Part shown: positions 43,813-54,300 of the stretch, piece by piece
Layout: every line of letters begins with the position of its first letter
Position numbering within the stretch: position 1 is the first letter of the stretch
DNA from: Methanobacteriota archaeon
GTDB taxonomy: Archaea > Halobacteriota > Methanosarcinia > Methanosarcinales > Methanosarcinaceae
Direction of reading: 5' to 3'
NCBI GenBank assembly: GCA_016841625.1
Contig: JAENYU010000027.1
Span: 1 to 57,350 of the forward strand
Length of the DNA: 57,350 nucleotides
Translations under genes and position numbers: made by a program
Notes under the pieces: generated by a model
What the model was told of the DNA's origin: nothing
The model's input: the letters and a program-made list of their open reading frames with translations, nothing else
Database searches by the model: none

Positions 43813-46530
43813 ATGGGTACGCAATATCGCTGCAATAATGAGGGCAGGCGGCAGGCAGTTGCCAGCCAGATAACTCCAAAAGTCAACGGGATTGATTACC
43901 TTGAGGTTGAGATTAACGGGGAAGAAGGAAAAAGCACGCTAAAAGTTCATTTCATTTTCGATCTTGAGCCCAAGGGCAAGGATCTAACGAAATCCAACGT
44001 GGTAATCGAGGGAGGCGTGCGGGTCAGGAACGTAGAAGTGAAGTCCGTAGAGATAGAAGTACCCGCAGATCCCATAAATTCGGCAAGTAAAGTTCTTATT
44101 ATTACTGTTAACACACTTGGGGATTTCTCAACATACACGCTCCGCATAGCCAGATCAAAAATCGATCTCTCCCCGCCTGAAGGATTTGATCCGCAGTTAT
44201 CGCATGTTGATTTCTCATTCAAGGTCGAATGCCCTAGCGAATTTGACTGCAGGTTAGAAAGAGAATGCCCGCCAGAGAAGTTGCCTGAACCTGAGATAGA
44301 TTACCTGGCTAAGGATTATGCAAGCTTTCACCGCCTCATGCTGGACAGGTTGAGCATCATCATGCCGGACTGGAAGGAGCGGAATCCTGCCGACCTCCAG
44401 GTCGCATTGGTGGAGATACTGGCATATGTCGGCGATAACCTGAGTTATTTCCAGGACGCAGTCGCTACTGAGGCGTATCTTGGCACTGCCCGCAAAAGGA
44501 TATCGGTACGGCGCCATGCCCGTTTGCTTGATTATTTCATGCATGATGGCTGCAATGCACGTGTCTGGGTATGTCTGGAGATTGATGAGAATAAGGCTAT
44601 CGACGGCAATCCCTACTGGTTTAAATGGGAAAGTGTACCGGGACAGGACAGCAGCATGCTTCTGGATTATCTCAAGGACGGCCTGGGTATCGATTGGGCG
44701 CAGAATGCAAAGGTCGATAAAGTGAGCAACAAACTTATCCAGATCTCTAGCAATGGAAAATCAATCGATATAACGCTTGATAATAATGAAGAGAATGCAA
44801 CATTAAAAATCAGTGATACTCAAATTTACAGTCTAAGGGTAAAAAAAGAGAACGGTCAGCATTATGTATACGGCAGACCCCTGAGGGGGATGACGCTGCT
44901 TCTTACAAGCGGTTCTGATAATGCTGCAGTGATCGATCCTGTTGATATTGATTCTTTTTTGACCGAAGAGGTCACAATGTTTGAGACTATGCATCCTGTG
45001 ACGCTGTACAGCGCCCACAACTGCATGAAGTTTTATACATGGAACGATACTGCATGCTGCCTGCCTCGCGGCAGTACAAAAGCAACTTTACTTGACTTGG
45101 ATGACTTATCGCTTCATGCCGGGGATGTCGTGATATTTGAAGAAGTGCGCAGTCCAACGACCGGGAAAGAAGAAGATGCAGATCCATCTCATCGTTATGC
45201 AGTCCGGCTGACTGAGAAGGGTGTAATTAAAAAGACTGACCCTCTAGATGATACGCCAGTTGTAGAGATCGAATGGTACAACGAAGATGCACTTCCATTT
45301 CCCCTGTGTATCTCAGCACCCATTGAAAATAATAAAGGAACTCAAATTATCTCTGATATAGCCGTGGCACGGGGTAATGTAGTGCTGGCTGACCACGGAC
45401 ACACTGTAAAAAACAAAGATCTGAAGCCGGAACAGGTGCCTGATGAGGGTCCATACCGCCCCAGGCTTCCTGAAGGGCCTTTAACTTACAGGGAGAAGTT
45501 CGACCCCAAAACCGATCTTAAGAAACCTGCAGTTTCTGCGATGCTCCGGGAAGCGCGCGAAGCCCTTCCTGAGATTAAACTGGTAAGCAAGGACAGGGAA
45601 GGTGGAGAAATGGAATGGTCCCCTAAATACGATCTGCTTGCCAGTGGCAGATTCGCTGCCGAATTTGTAGTTGAGAACGAGCTGGATGGTATCTCCTGCC
45701 TCCGTTTTGGCGAGGATATAATGGGCAAAAAACCCCTTTCAGGTTCCACGTTTGAAGCAATTTACAGGATAGGAAACGGCAAGGCAGGGAATGTAGGCGC
45801 AGAAGCTATTTCGCGTATTGTTATGAAAGGCGAAGAAATCACAAATGTTCGCAATCCTCTACCCGCATCAGGAGGTGCCGACCCCGAGCCTGTAGAGCAA
45901 GTGCGCCTCTATGCCCCGCAAGCTTTTCGTACCCAGGAGCGGGCTGTAACAGAGGCTGATTACGCTGAGATCGCCCAAAGGCATCCCGGGATTCAAAAAG
46001 CCATAGCGACTATCCGCTGGACAGGAAGCTGGTATACAGCATTTGTCACAATCGACCGGAAGGGTGGTAGGGAAGTAGATGTGGATTTCAAGGATAAAAT
46101 GCTGAATTTCCTTGAGCGCTACCGGATAGCAGGATACGATATTGAGATTAACGGACCTATTTACGTGCCACTTGAAATCGCTATGAATGTCTGCGTCAAG
46201 TCCGGATACTTCCGCAGCAACGTTGAACAATCCTTACTTCTGACTTTTAGTAGCTATGAACTGGCAAACAGCATGCGCGGGTTTTTCCACCCTGACAACT
46301 TCACTTTCAATCAGCCTCTATATTTAAGCCTCATCTATGAAGCTGCCATGGGGGTTGCAGGTGTAGCATCAGTTGAGGTAACGGTGTTCCGGCGCTGGGG
46401 CAAATTATCAGCTGGCGAGATAGATAAAGGGGTCCTGACGTCGGGCAGGCTTGAGATAATAAGGCTCGATAATGATCCGAATTTCCCTGAAAACGGCAAG
46501 ATCAGTTTTAGCATGGAGGGGGGATTATGA
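43813..46530 (+). CDS. J-type baseplate protein 1 (Afp11-like)
   Basis: A 905-residue baseplate assembly protein of the large J-like type found in eCIS. LPEPEIDYLAKDYASFHRLMLDRLS (about 157-181) and DLQVALVEILAYVGDNLSYFQDAVATEAYLGTARKRISVRRHARLLDY (about 195-242) are the family marks; a middle beta domain and a C-terminal J domain (QAFRTQERAVTEADYAEIAQRHPGIQKAIATIRWTG, about 695-730) follow. GGGGGTGG precedes ATG 43813. With the next protein it forms the baseplate wedge. It overlaps the next gene by 4 bases. Confidence 0.92.
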   Translation: MGTQYRCNNEGRRQAVASQITPKVNGIDYLEVEINGEEGKSTLKVHFIFDLEPKGKDLTKSNVVIEGGVRVRNVEVKSVEIEVPADPINSASKVLIITVNTLGDFSTYTLRIARSKIDLSPPEGFDPQLSHVDFSFKVECPSEFDCRLERECPPEKLPEPEIDYLAKDYASFHRLMLDRLSIIMPDWKERNPADLQVALVEILAYVGDNLSYFQDAVATEAYLGTARKRISVRRHARLLDYFMHDGCNARVWVCLEIDENKAIDGNPYWFKWESVPGQDSSMLLDYLKDGLGIDWAQNAKVDKVSNKLIQISSNGKSIDITLDNNEENATLKISDTQIYSLRVKKENGQHYVYGRPLRGMTLLLTSGSDNAAVIDPVDIDSFLTEEVTMFETMHPVTLYSAHNCMKFYTWNDTACCLPRGSTKATLLDLDDLSLHAGDVVIFEEVRSPTTGKEEDADPSHRYAVRLTEKGVIKKTDPLDDTPVVEIEWYNEDALPFPLCISAPIENNKGTQIISDIAVARGNVVLADHGHTVKNKDLKPEQVPDEGPYRPRLPEGPLTYREKFDPKTDLKKPAVSAMLREAREALPEIKLVSKDREGGEMEWSPKYDLLASGRFAAEFVVENELDGISCLRFGEDIMGKKPLSGSTFEAIYRIGNGKAGNVGAEAISRIVMKGEEITNVRNPLPASGGADPEPVEQVRLYAPQAFRTQERAVTEADYAEIAQRHPGIQKAIATIRWTGSWYTAFVTIDRKGGREVDVDFKDKMLNFLERYRIAGYDIEINGPIYVPLEIAMNVCVKSGYFRSNVEQSLLLTFSSYELANSMRGFFHPDNFTFNQPLYLSLIYEAAMGVAGVASVEVTVFRRWGKLSAGEIDKGVLTSGRLEIIRLDNDPNFPENGKISFSMEGGL

Positions 46531-49241
46531 AATCCAAAAACCAGGCTAATGATACATGCGGCTGCTGCAAAGGTATAAAAGCCCTAACTCCGACAGCACT
46601 TGATAATTTACCAGGGCTTCCTGAACTGGCTTACAGGGTCGGGACACACGGCAGCTTCAAAACAACAATGATAGCAGCACTATCCGGCCAGAGAACTCTG
46701 GACGAGCTGACAGTACGGGATGACGATGATCCGTCGATTGCTTTGATAGATGCATGGGCTTGTGTACTGGACGTGCTTAGCTTTTACCAGGAAAGAATTG
46801 CTAATGAAGGCTATCTCCTCACAGCCTCCGAAAGAAGCTCGGTGCTTGAGCTTGCCCGGGCAATAGGGTACGAACTCAAACCAGGGGTTGCTGCAGGTAC
46901 ATTCCTTGCCTTTACCCTGGAAGATGCCCCCGGTTCCCCAGGATATGCAACCATTGATACCGGGGTAAAAGTAATGAGCATACCGGGGCAGGATGAGAAA
47001 CCTCAAACCTTTGAGACGACCGAAAAGATAGAGGCAAGGGCCGCATGGAACGAGCTGAAGCTAAGGCTGACCGAACCCAAAATCCCGGAATTTGGAAGCA
47101 AAGAGGTTTATCTTAAAGGCGCTGCAACAGGCTTGAAACCCGGAGACGGACTTCTCCTGATAGGTGAAGAACGCGAAAAGGATACCGGCAGTGAGCGCTG
47201 GGATTTTCGCAGAGTGAAGACCGTTACTGCCGACTTGGAGGCTGGATATACCCATGTGACCTGGAAAGAGGGGCTGGGATGGGAGCGGTTTAATAGAAAG
47301 ATCTTGCCCGCAAAAGAGAATCTCCAGGTATATGCTTTTCGTTTGAAGGCATCACTTTTCGGGCATAATGCACCTGACTGGCGTTCAGTACCTAACAGTG
47401 TGAAAAGTGGGCATCTATTAAGATACCCTGCATCTACGGACAAAGAATGGCCTTATTTTAGCATTTCCTCAGACGATACCATTTTCCTTGATGCAACATA
47501 TCCCGAGATTGTAAAGGGTAGCTGGGTAGTATTATCAATCCCATCCTACGAAGAAGTCTATAAAGTTATAGGAGTGGAGGAAGCATCACGTACCGATTAC
47601 ATGCTCAGCGCCAAAACTACTCGCCTTAAATTATCGGGAGAAAATCTTAAAGAAACATTCGATGAAAAACTGCGTGAGACAGTGGTTTTTGCCCAGAGTG
47701 AGCCGCTGGAAATCGCCGAAGCACCACGTACAGATATCCTGTACGGTAATGTTATCGAACTGGACAGTCTGGCACCCGGGCTTGAGAGGGGCAGACTCCT
47801 CATCATCAGCGGTAAGCGAAAGACTGCACTGGTAACCCTGAAAGCCTCAGGGCTTGAACTTATTTCGGCTGACGGTGAGAAAAGAAAGCCTCTCTGGCCT
47901 GAAAATGTCCTCCAGGTGCTGGAACCCCCGGTTAAAAGCGGGGATAAAGTGTTCTGGAATTTAATGGACAGAGATGGTTTTACAGGTTCTGTGACCGCTT
48001 CTGATGGGAGTATCCAGCTTGAACCGGCAGCACCGCAGAATCCAGTTATCAGTGAAGTGGCAATGCTTGACGGGATATCGCCGGATAGTACTCTTGGTAC
48101 TAGGGAGAGAACTATTCTCGTCCTTGAAAAGGAGATGCAGAACAGTTATGACCCCTTCACTGTGATTATCTATGCCAATGTTGCCCGCGCTACGCATGGC
48201 GAAACAGTTCACGAAGTGCTGGGCAGTGGTAACGGTGCCCAGGCGAACCAGAGTTTTGCACTTAATAAACAACCTGTTACCTATCTCTCAGCTCCTACTC
48301 CAAGCGGCACGGAGAGCACTATTGAGGTTAGAGTAAACGATGTAAAGTGGCAGGAAGTGCCTTCACTTTACAGGCTGGATGAGCGGGTTAAGGGCTATAT
48401 CACACGTATGGACAACGACGGTAGGAGCACGCTCATTTTCGGTGATGGTAAAAGCGGCGCAAGGCTGACTACAGGGCAGGAAAATGTTTCAGCTACTTAC
48501 AGGACAGGTATCGGGCTTGAGGGAATGGTAAGGTCAGGACAGTTAAGCCTCCTGATGACGCGGCCCCTTGGGGTTAAAGGAGTGATTAATCCGCTTGCTC
48601 CCACAGGGGCAGAAGACCCTGAAGCCCGCGATAAGGCAAAACAGAACGCACCTCAGAAAGTGCTCACACTTGACCGCATCGTATCACTGCAGGATTTTGA
48701 GGATTTTTCCCGGGCATTCGCAGGTATTGGAAAAGCCCAGACTGCATGGTTATGGGATGGTGAGAGGCGTTTCGTACATGTCACAATAGCTTCAGCCGAT
48801 GGAGGCACGGTCGATAAAACATCAGACCTTTATAAGAATCTCGTGCTTGGAATTGAGAGATCAAAGGACCCTGTGCAGCAATTCCTCATAGACTCTTTTA
48901 ATCCTCTTTTCTTTAATCTGTCTGCAAACGTGCTGGTTGACAGCAGGTACGTTAAGGAAAAAGTTCTGGCTGCTGTAACAGATGCCTTGAAGAAGGCATT
49001 CTCATTCGAGCAGCGCAGTTTCGGGCAGGAAGTTACTGAAAGTGAGATGCTTGCTGCAATGCAGAGGGTTGAAGGGGTCGAAGCTGTTGATCTTGATGCC
49101 CTGTATATGAAAGGGGAACCTCCTGGCCTGAGCACCTATCTGACAGCCAGCCGTGCCCACCAGGATAAAGGATCTCCATTGCCTGCCGACCTCCTTACGC
49201 TGAACCCCGAAGGAATTGAACTCAAGGAGATGATACTTTGA
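46527..49241 (+). CDS. J-type baseplate protein 2 (Afp12-like)
   Basis: 904 residues. The N-terminus CGCCKGIKALTPTALDNLPGLPELAYRVGTHGSFKTTMIAAL and DDDPSIALIDAWACVLDVLSFYQERIANEGYLLTASERSSVLELARAIGYELKPGVAA are typical of the second large putative baseplate assembly protein. The C-terminal J domain includes TLDRIVSLQDFEDFSRAFAGIGKAQTAWLWDG. It starts at the ATGA overlap with protein 1 and ends where the gpI-like gene begins. Cys-rich N-terminus CGCC may bind metal. Confidence 0.92.
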   Translation: MKSKNQANDTCGCCKGIKALTPTALDNLPGLPELAYRVGTHGSFKTTMIAALSGQRTLDELTVRDDDDPSIALIDAWACVLDVLSFYQERIANEGYLLTASERSSVLELARAIGYELKPGVAAGTFLAFTLEDAPGSPGYATIDTGVKVMSIPGQDEKPQTFETTEKIEARAAWNELKLRLTEPKIPEFGSKEVYLKGAATGLKPGDGLLLIGEEREKDTGSERWDFRRVKTVTADLEAGYTHVTWKEGLGWERFNRKILPAKENLQVYAFRLKASLFGHNAPDWRSVPNSVKSGHLLRYPASTDKEWPYFSISSDDTIFLDATYPEIVKGSWVVLSIPSYEEVYKVIGVEEASRTDYMLSAKTTRLKLSGENLKETFDEKLRETVVFAQSEPLEIAEAPRTDILYGNVIELDSLAPGLERGRLLIISGKRKTALVTLKASGLELISADGEKRKPLWPENVLQVLEPPVKSGDKVFWNLMDRDGFTGSVTASDGSIQLEPAAPQNPVISEVAMLDGISPDSTLGTRERTILVLEKEMQNSYDPFTVIIYANVARATHGETVHEVLGSGNGAQANQSFALNKQPVTYLSAPTPSGTESTIEVRVNDVKWQEVPSLYRLDERVKGYITRMDNDGRSTLIFGDGKSGARLTTGQENVSATYRTGIGLEGMVRSGQLSLLMTRPLGVKGVINPLAPTGAEDPEARDKAKQNAPQKVLTLDRIVSLQDFEDFSRAFAGIGKAQTAWLWDGERRFVHVTIASADGGTVDKTSDLYKNLVLGIERSKDPVQQFLIDSFNPLFFNLSANVLVDSRYVKEKVLAAVTDALKKAFSFEQRSFGQEVTESEMLAAMQRVEGVEAVDLDALYMKGEPPGLSTYLTASRAHQDKGSPLPADLLTLNPEGIELKEMIL

Positions 49242-51364
49242 GTTACGATGCGGACAAACTTTACCAGTTACTGCCAGCAATCTACCGGATACGGGATGCA
49301 GAAAGAGGCGAAGTGCTCAAGGAATTCCTTTCAGTCCTTGCAGAGCAGGCAGATGTGGTAGAAGATGATATTGCCCGGCTCTATGATAACTGGTTCATAG
49401 AGACCTGTGACGAGTGGGTTGTTCCCTACATCGGTAACCTGCTGGGAGTAAGAAACCTTCACCCGATTAGCGAAAAAGCCGCTTTCAGCCAGCGTGCCAG
49501 GGTTGCCAATACACTGAGTTACCGCCGCCGCAAGGGTACAGCAACAATGCTTGAGCAACTGGCACATGATACAACAGGATGGGATGCAAGGGTAGTGGAG
49601 TTTTTCAAACTGCTTGGCACCACGCAGCATATTAACCACATAAGGCTGGATAACCATCGTTCTCCTGATATACGCAATAGTGAAAAATTAGAGCTTCTTG
49701 ACACTCCTTTTGATACGGTCGCCCATACAGCAGACGTTCGCCATATTGAGAACAGGCGGGGAAGGCACAACATTCCAAATATAGGCATATACCTGTGGCG
49801 TTTGCAGGCATATCCGGTAAGAGAGGCACCGGCATTTTCTCATGGTAATGGGAGGTTCAGCTTCAGCCAGCTCGGCAACGATATCCGGCTCTTTCATCAT
49901 CCTCAGACCGAACAGAACATTACTCACCTTGCAGAGGAAGTAAATGTGCCGACCCCTATACGTCGCAGGGTCTTTTTTACCTCGAAGGAATTGTATTATG
50001 GCAGGGATAAGAGTCTGTATATCAGCGCAGAAGACACGGACATCACACCTGATAAAATCGTTCCCTGTGACCTCAGCGACTGGGAACATATGCCTCCGGA
50101 TGGAAAAGTTGCAGTTGATCCCGTCCTCGGACGGATTGCTTTTTCAGCGGGGGTTTCACCATCGGATGTCCGGGTTTACTATAATTATGGCTTTATTAGC
50201 GAGGTCGGTGGGGGTTTTTACGACCGCCGTACCGACGCCTGGCAGACCGGGGAAAATTTCAAGCAATATGATATTGCTAAATCGCTCGAAATAAATACCA
50301 TTGAGGATGCGATCGATTTATGGGAGGCTGATAAACGTCCGAATGCCGTATTTTGCATTAGAGACAGCCAGGTATATGGTGAGAAAGATGACGAAGAAAT
50401 GAACATAAAACTTGAGTTCATCATACCAGCTGGCATAACGCTTGAAATAAAGGCTGCCAATGAGGAGCGGCCTGTCCTTCACCTGACTGAAACTCTTACA
50501 ATTAAAGGGGAAACTGCTACAAAAGACCAGCCAGGCGGACAGATGATAATTGACGGGCTGCTAATTGCAGGCAAGAGTATAGAGGTCCTGGATGGAGATC
50601 TGGGGCATTTGCAGATTCGGCATTCCACACTGGTACCGGGGGTTGATTTAAAAGCCGAAGACAGTATGCCAGAATTCGAGGGACAGGAATCACTTATTGT
50701 CAAAGAAGGAAATTTACATCTTGATGTTACGATCAACCGGTCTATTGCGGGGAGTCTTTCTCTTAAAGGTACGAATCTTTTGTCTATCCGGGACAGTATT
50801 ATAGACGGGTTGAACGGTTCTGCAATTCAGGGCCATTCGGTCATTATAGAAGAGAGCACTATTTTCGGAAGCGTTTCGGTACGGTCGATCAAGCTTGGTA
50901 GCAACAGCATTTTTAAGGGAAAAGTGGATGCAGAGCGGAAGCAGGAAGGATGTATGCGTTTCTGTTACTTCCCTAAAGACTCAAAAGTTCCCCGCCAGTA
51001 CTACTGTCAGCCTGATACTGCAATACAGAAAGCCATAAAAAAAGAGTTCGATGCAGCGCTGGTAAAGAACCCGGGAATGACCCCTCTGGAACAGAAACAA
51101 CTTGAGGAGAAATTAAGGAAAAAAATTGAAAAAGAAATACAGGTCTGGCTGAAACCCTTTTTTACAGACCTGCGTTATGGTCGTCCCGCTTATTCTCAGT
51201 TACATTTTCAATGCCCTGAAGAGATTCGTACAGGTGCTGATGATGAGGCGGAAATGGGTGTTTTCCATCATTTACAGCAGCCCCAGAGGGAAGCAAACCT
51301 TCGTGCTAGCCTGGAGGAATACCTGCGCGTCGGACTTGAAGCTGGTATATTTTATGTTACTTAA
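49238..51364 (+). CDS. gpI-like tail protein with beta-rich extension
   Basis: 708 residues from a TTG start. TTG 49238 overlaps the stop of J protein 2 (TTGA), with AAGGAG 8 bases before it. The N-terminal 180 residues are the phage-tail gpI-like domain of eCIS: YQLLPAIYRIRDAERGEVLKEFLSVLAEQADVVEDDIARLYDNWFIETCDEWVVPYIGNLLG. Residues about 395-560 form strand repeats of a beta-helix type (GQMIIDGLLIAGKSIEVLDG, NLHLDVTINRSIAGSLSLKG). A final helical-charged part (about 595-650) ends the protein. It probably links the baseplate to fibres. Confidence 0.88.
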   Translation: MSYDADKLYQLLPAIYRIRDAERGEVLKEFLSVLAEQADVVEDDIARLYDNWFIETCDEWVVPYIGNLLGVRNLHPISEKAAFSQRARVANTLSYRRRKGTATMLEQLAHDTTGWDARVVEFFKLLGTTQHINHIRLDNHRSPDIRNSEKLELLDTPFDTVAHTADVRHIENRRGRHNIPNIGIYLWRLQAYPVREAPAFSHGNGRFSFSQLGNDIRLFHHPQTEQNITHLAEEVNVPTPIRRRVFFTSKELYYGRDKSLYISAEDTDITPDKIVPCDLSDWEHMPPDGKVAVDPVLGRIAFSAGVSPSDVRVYYNYGFISEVGGGFYDRRTDAWQTGENFKQYDIAKSLEINTIEDAIDLWEADKRPNAVFCIRDSQVYGEKDDEEMNIKLEFIIPAGITLEIKAANEERPVLHLTETLTIKGETATKDQPGGQMIIDGLLIAGKSIEVLDGDLGHLQIRHSTLVPGVDLKAEDSMPEFEGQESLIVKEGNLHLDVTINRSIAGSLSLKGTNLLSIRDSIIDGLNGSAIQGHSVIIEESTIFGSVSVRSIKLGSNSIFKGKVDAERKQEGCMRFCYFPKDSKVPRQYYCQPDTAIQKAIKKEFDAALVKNPGMTPLEQKQLEEKLRKKIEKEIQVWLKPFFTDLRYGRPAYSQLHFQCPEEIRTGADDEAEMGVFHHLQQPQREANLRASLEEYLRVGLEAGIFYVT

Positions 51365-51378
51365 TGGGAGGTAATAGT

Positions 51379-54300
51379 TTGAAAGGAGATTTCACAAGGT
51401 CCACATTTAAACCTGAAAAACATTACAGCAGCGTCAGAATGCAGCAGGGACGCGTCCAGCTTGACGCGGATTGGAATGAACAGATGGATATAAACTCACA
51501 CCGGATCGAGAAAGAGGCGCTTGATACTATCGGACCCTGCGGCGTGCCCCGGGATGGGGGCGGATTTGAGATTAAAATCGATACTGAATCTGGCAACGAA
51601 AATCTAATTATTTCCCGGGGCAGCATCTATGTGGATGGAATCCTGTGTGAGAACTTCAGGGATATTGATGTTACCCTCCAGGAGGATCTGCCGGATTACA
51701 CACTGCCTAATGGTGAGGGTGTATACCTTGCATATCTGGATGTGTGGCAGCGCCATATAACAGCAGTAGAAGATCCGCAGATCCGTGAAGTTGCTCTTGG
51801 AGGACCGGACACTGCTACAAGGATTAAAACGGTCTGGCAGGCGAAGCTTAAGAAACTTGATGGATATGTGACATCACCGGAAGAGGGCAGACAAATAGAT
51901 TGTCAGGCACTGGACAGTGTATGGAATACGATTAAAAATAAAGTAATTGAAAAGAGATATGTAAAACTCGCTGCCTTTACAAAACAGGAAACTCCCACTA
52001 AGAAACCATGCACTATTTTCCCCAAAGCAGGCCATCGGCTGCTTGAGAACCAGCTCTACCGTGTAGAAATACATATCGGGGGAGATCTCAGCGAGGCGAA
52101 ATTCAAATGGTCGCGTGATAACGGATCTGTGGTATTTCCCATTGAAGAATTTCTAAAAGATAATGGCAATCCTACTAACAAATTGAAAGTTAAACATCTC
52201 GGAAAAGACAAAACGCTCTCATTGAAGGCAGGTGATTGGGTTGAAGTGCTCGACGATGCCATGGAATTATCTGAGAATCCGGCAGGAACGCTCTTGCAGA
52301 TTACCGAAAGTCCTGATGTGGCAGGGCGCATTATTAGCCTGAAACAGCCTATTTCGGGAGACGATTTCAAGCTACATCCCAGGGTTCGCCGCTGGGACCA
52401 GAAAAGTGACGCCATATCTGTCAAACCTCCCTCAGTATCTGATCCTATTGAACTGGAGGAAGGGATCCATGTTCGGTTTTCGGGCAATAATTTCAAAGCT
52501 GGCGATTACTGGATAATCCCAGCTCGCACGACTACAGAAAATACACAGGAAACCGGAAAGATCGAATGGCCTCAGGATGAGTCAAAGGACCCTCCAGAGC
52601 CAAAACTCATGCTGCCAGAAGGCATCGTACACCATTACTGCCGCCTGGCAGTGCTCCAGCAGGATAGTGATAAAAAATGGAAAATTATCGGTGACTGCCG
52701 CAAACTGTTCCCTGCTGTAACCGAGCTTACCAGTTTCTTCCATGTCTGTGGCGATGGACAGGAGGCCATGCCAGGCGAAGAGCTCCCTATGCCGCTTCAG
52801 GTAGCTGTTTCTAACGGGAAATGGCCGGTAAAAGATGCGCTGGTCGAGTTCAATATAATAGATGGAGGCGGAAGATTAATCGCGAAAAACTCGGCAGGTA
52901 ATCATTCTCTTATCGTTAAAACTGACTCTGAAGGTATAGCTGAATGTACATGGAAATTGGGTATTTCAAGCCCGATTTCCCTGGTTCCATCTCGTCAACT
53001 GATGGAAGCAAGGCTCCTTGATGCCTGCCATACCCCTATCAATACACCTCCCATCCGCTTTAGTGCAAATCTCAGCGTGGCGGGCCAGGTAGCCTATACA
53101 CCTCCTGATAATGTAACCTGTAATGTTGTCGGTACCAATTATCAATACTGGTCTAATGAACAGTATCCAGTAATCGATTCATTTGAGAAGGATGTTCCGT
53201 TGCTGGTAAATAACGACCCAATCTGGAAATCCCACGTTAATAAGCTTGCTAAGCTCATTCTTGACAGCAAAGACAAGTACACCCTGAGGACCGGCGAATT
53301 CCTCGACCTCGGTGAAAGCTATGTTATCAAAGCCAAGCAGGTCGATGTCAAAGGTGACAAGGTCTGGCTTGAATTCTACAAAGATGGAGAATTCGTAGAT
53401 GACGAAATCATCTCAGTCGGTACAGGCACCAACACCTGGAAAGTCAAACTCGACGTTGAGGATGAAGAAGATATTGTTGTCCTCAGAGTCCATGTCGAAA
53501 AGGTCTTTCAGGGTGCAGTCGACAGCATTGCTCAGATCGATGGTCTCTGGCTTATTGACTACGCAAATCCCATGGTTCTCAAAGTTGATGACAAATTCGG
53601 AGAGTTCACACTAGATAATATCATCGACGGAATAGATGCATCTAATCTAGGAAGTCTCATTTTCGAGCGCACTATGAATCTAGCTAATGGATTCCCCACT
53701 GTTAAAGAGCTTTTTGAACAAAAGATACCAGGATGGCCCCTCGCAAACACGGCCGGAAATATAAGTGTTAAGGGGATGCTTGATACCTTCCTGTGCGATT
53801 TTAACGCGGCGCATCTCCCATTGGATAAATTGGATAATGACCTCTGTAATATATTGAGCAATGCAGACGTAATGACTGTTCAGGATGCACTTAAAGTATT
53901 ATGCGGTGGATTCGGGGGAAGGGGATGCTGTGTATTTGTAAATAATAGCGAACAGTTTCAGGCGGCGCTTGATAATTTAAAGGATGGGGGTACTATCTGT
54001 CTGCTTTCCGGGGAATTTAAGCTCGATTATGTTTCGATACAAGATCTCAATAACATAGTGATACGTGGTTGCACTCTTGCCAGCAAGCTCACCTGGAAGA
54101 GCATCGTTATAAAAAATTGTAACAATATAGTTATAGAAAACCTGGATATTTCAGGAGACATATATGTTCATAATGTGGAAAATTTCTCCCTGAAGAGAAA
54201 TAATATCTCTCTGGCTAATGATCAGATTTTTAAAGTAAAAGACTGTTCGGGTGCTGTCATAGAATCAAACCAGTTCATTCTGGCAAACCAGTTAATTCCG

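Noticed and set aside
40061-46530. Type VI secretion system
   Set aside because: No TssJ, TssL, TssM or TssK genes; the separate gpD and gpV genes, DUF4255 and the AAA+ type fit eCIS.
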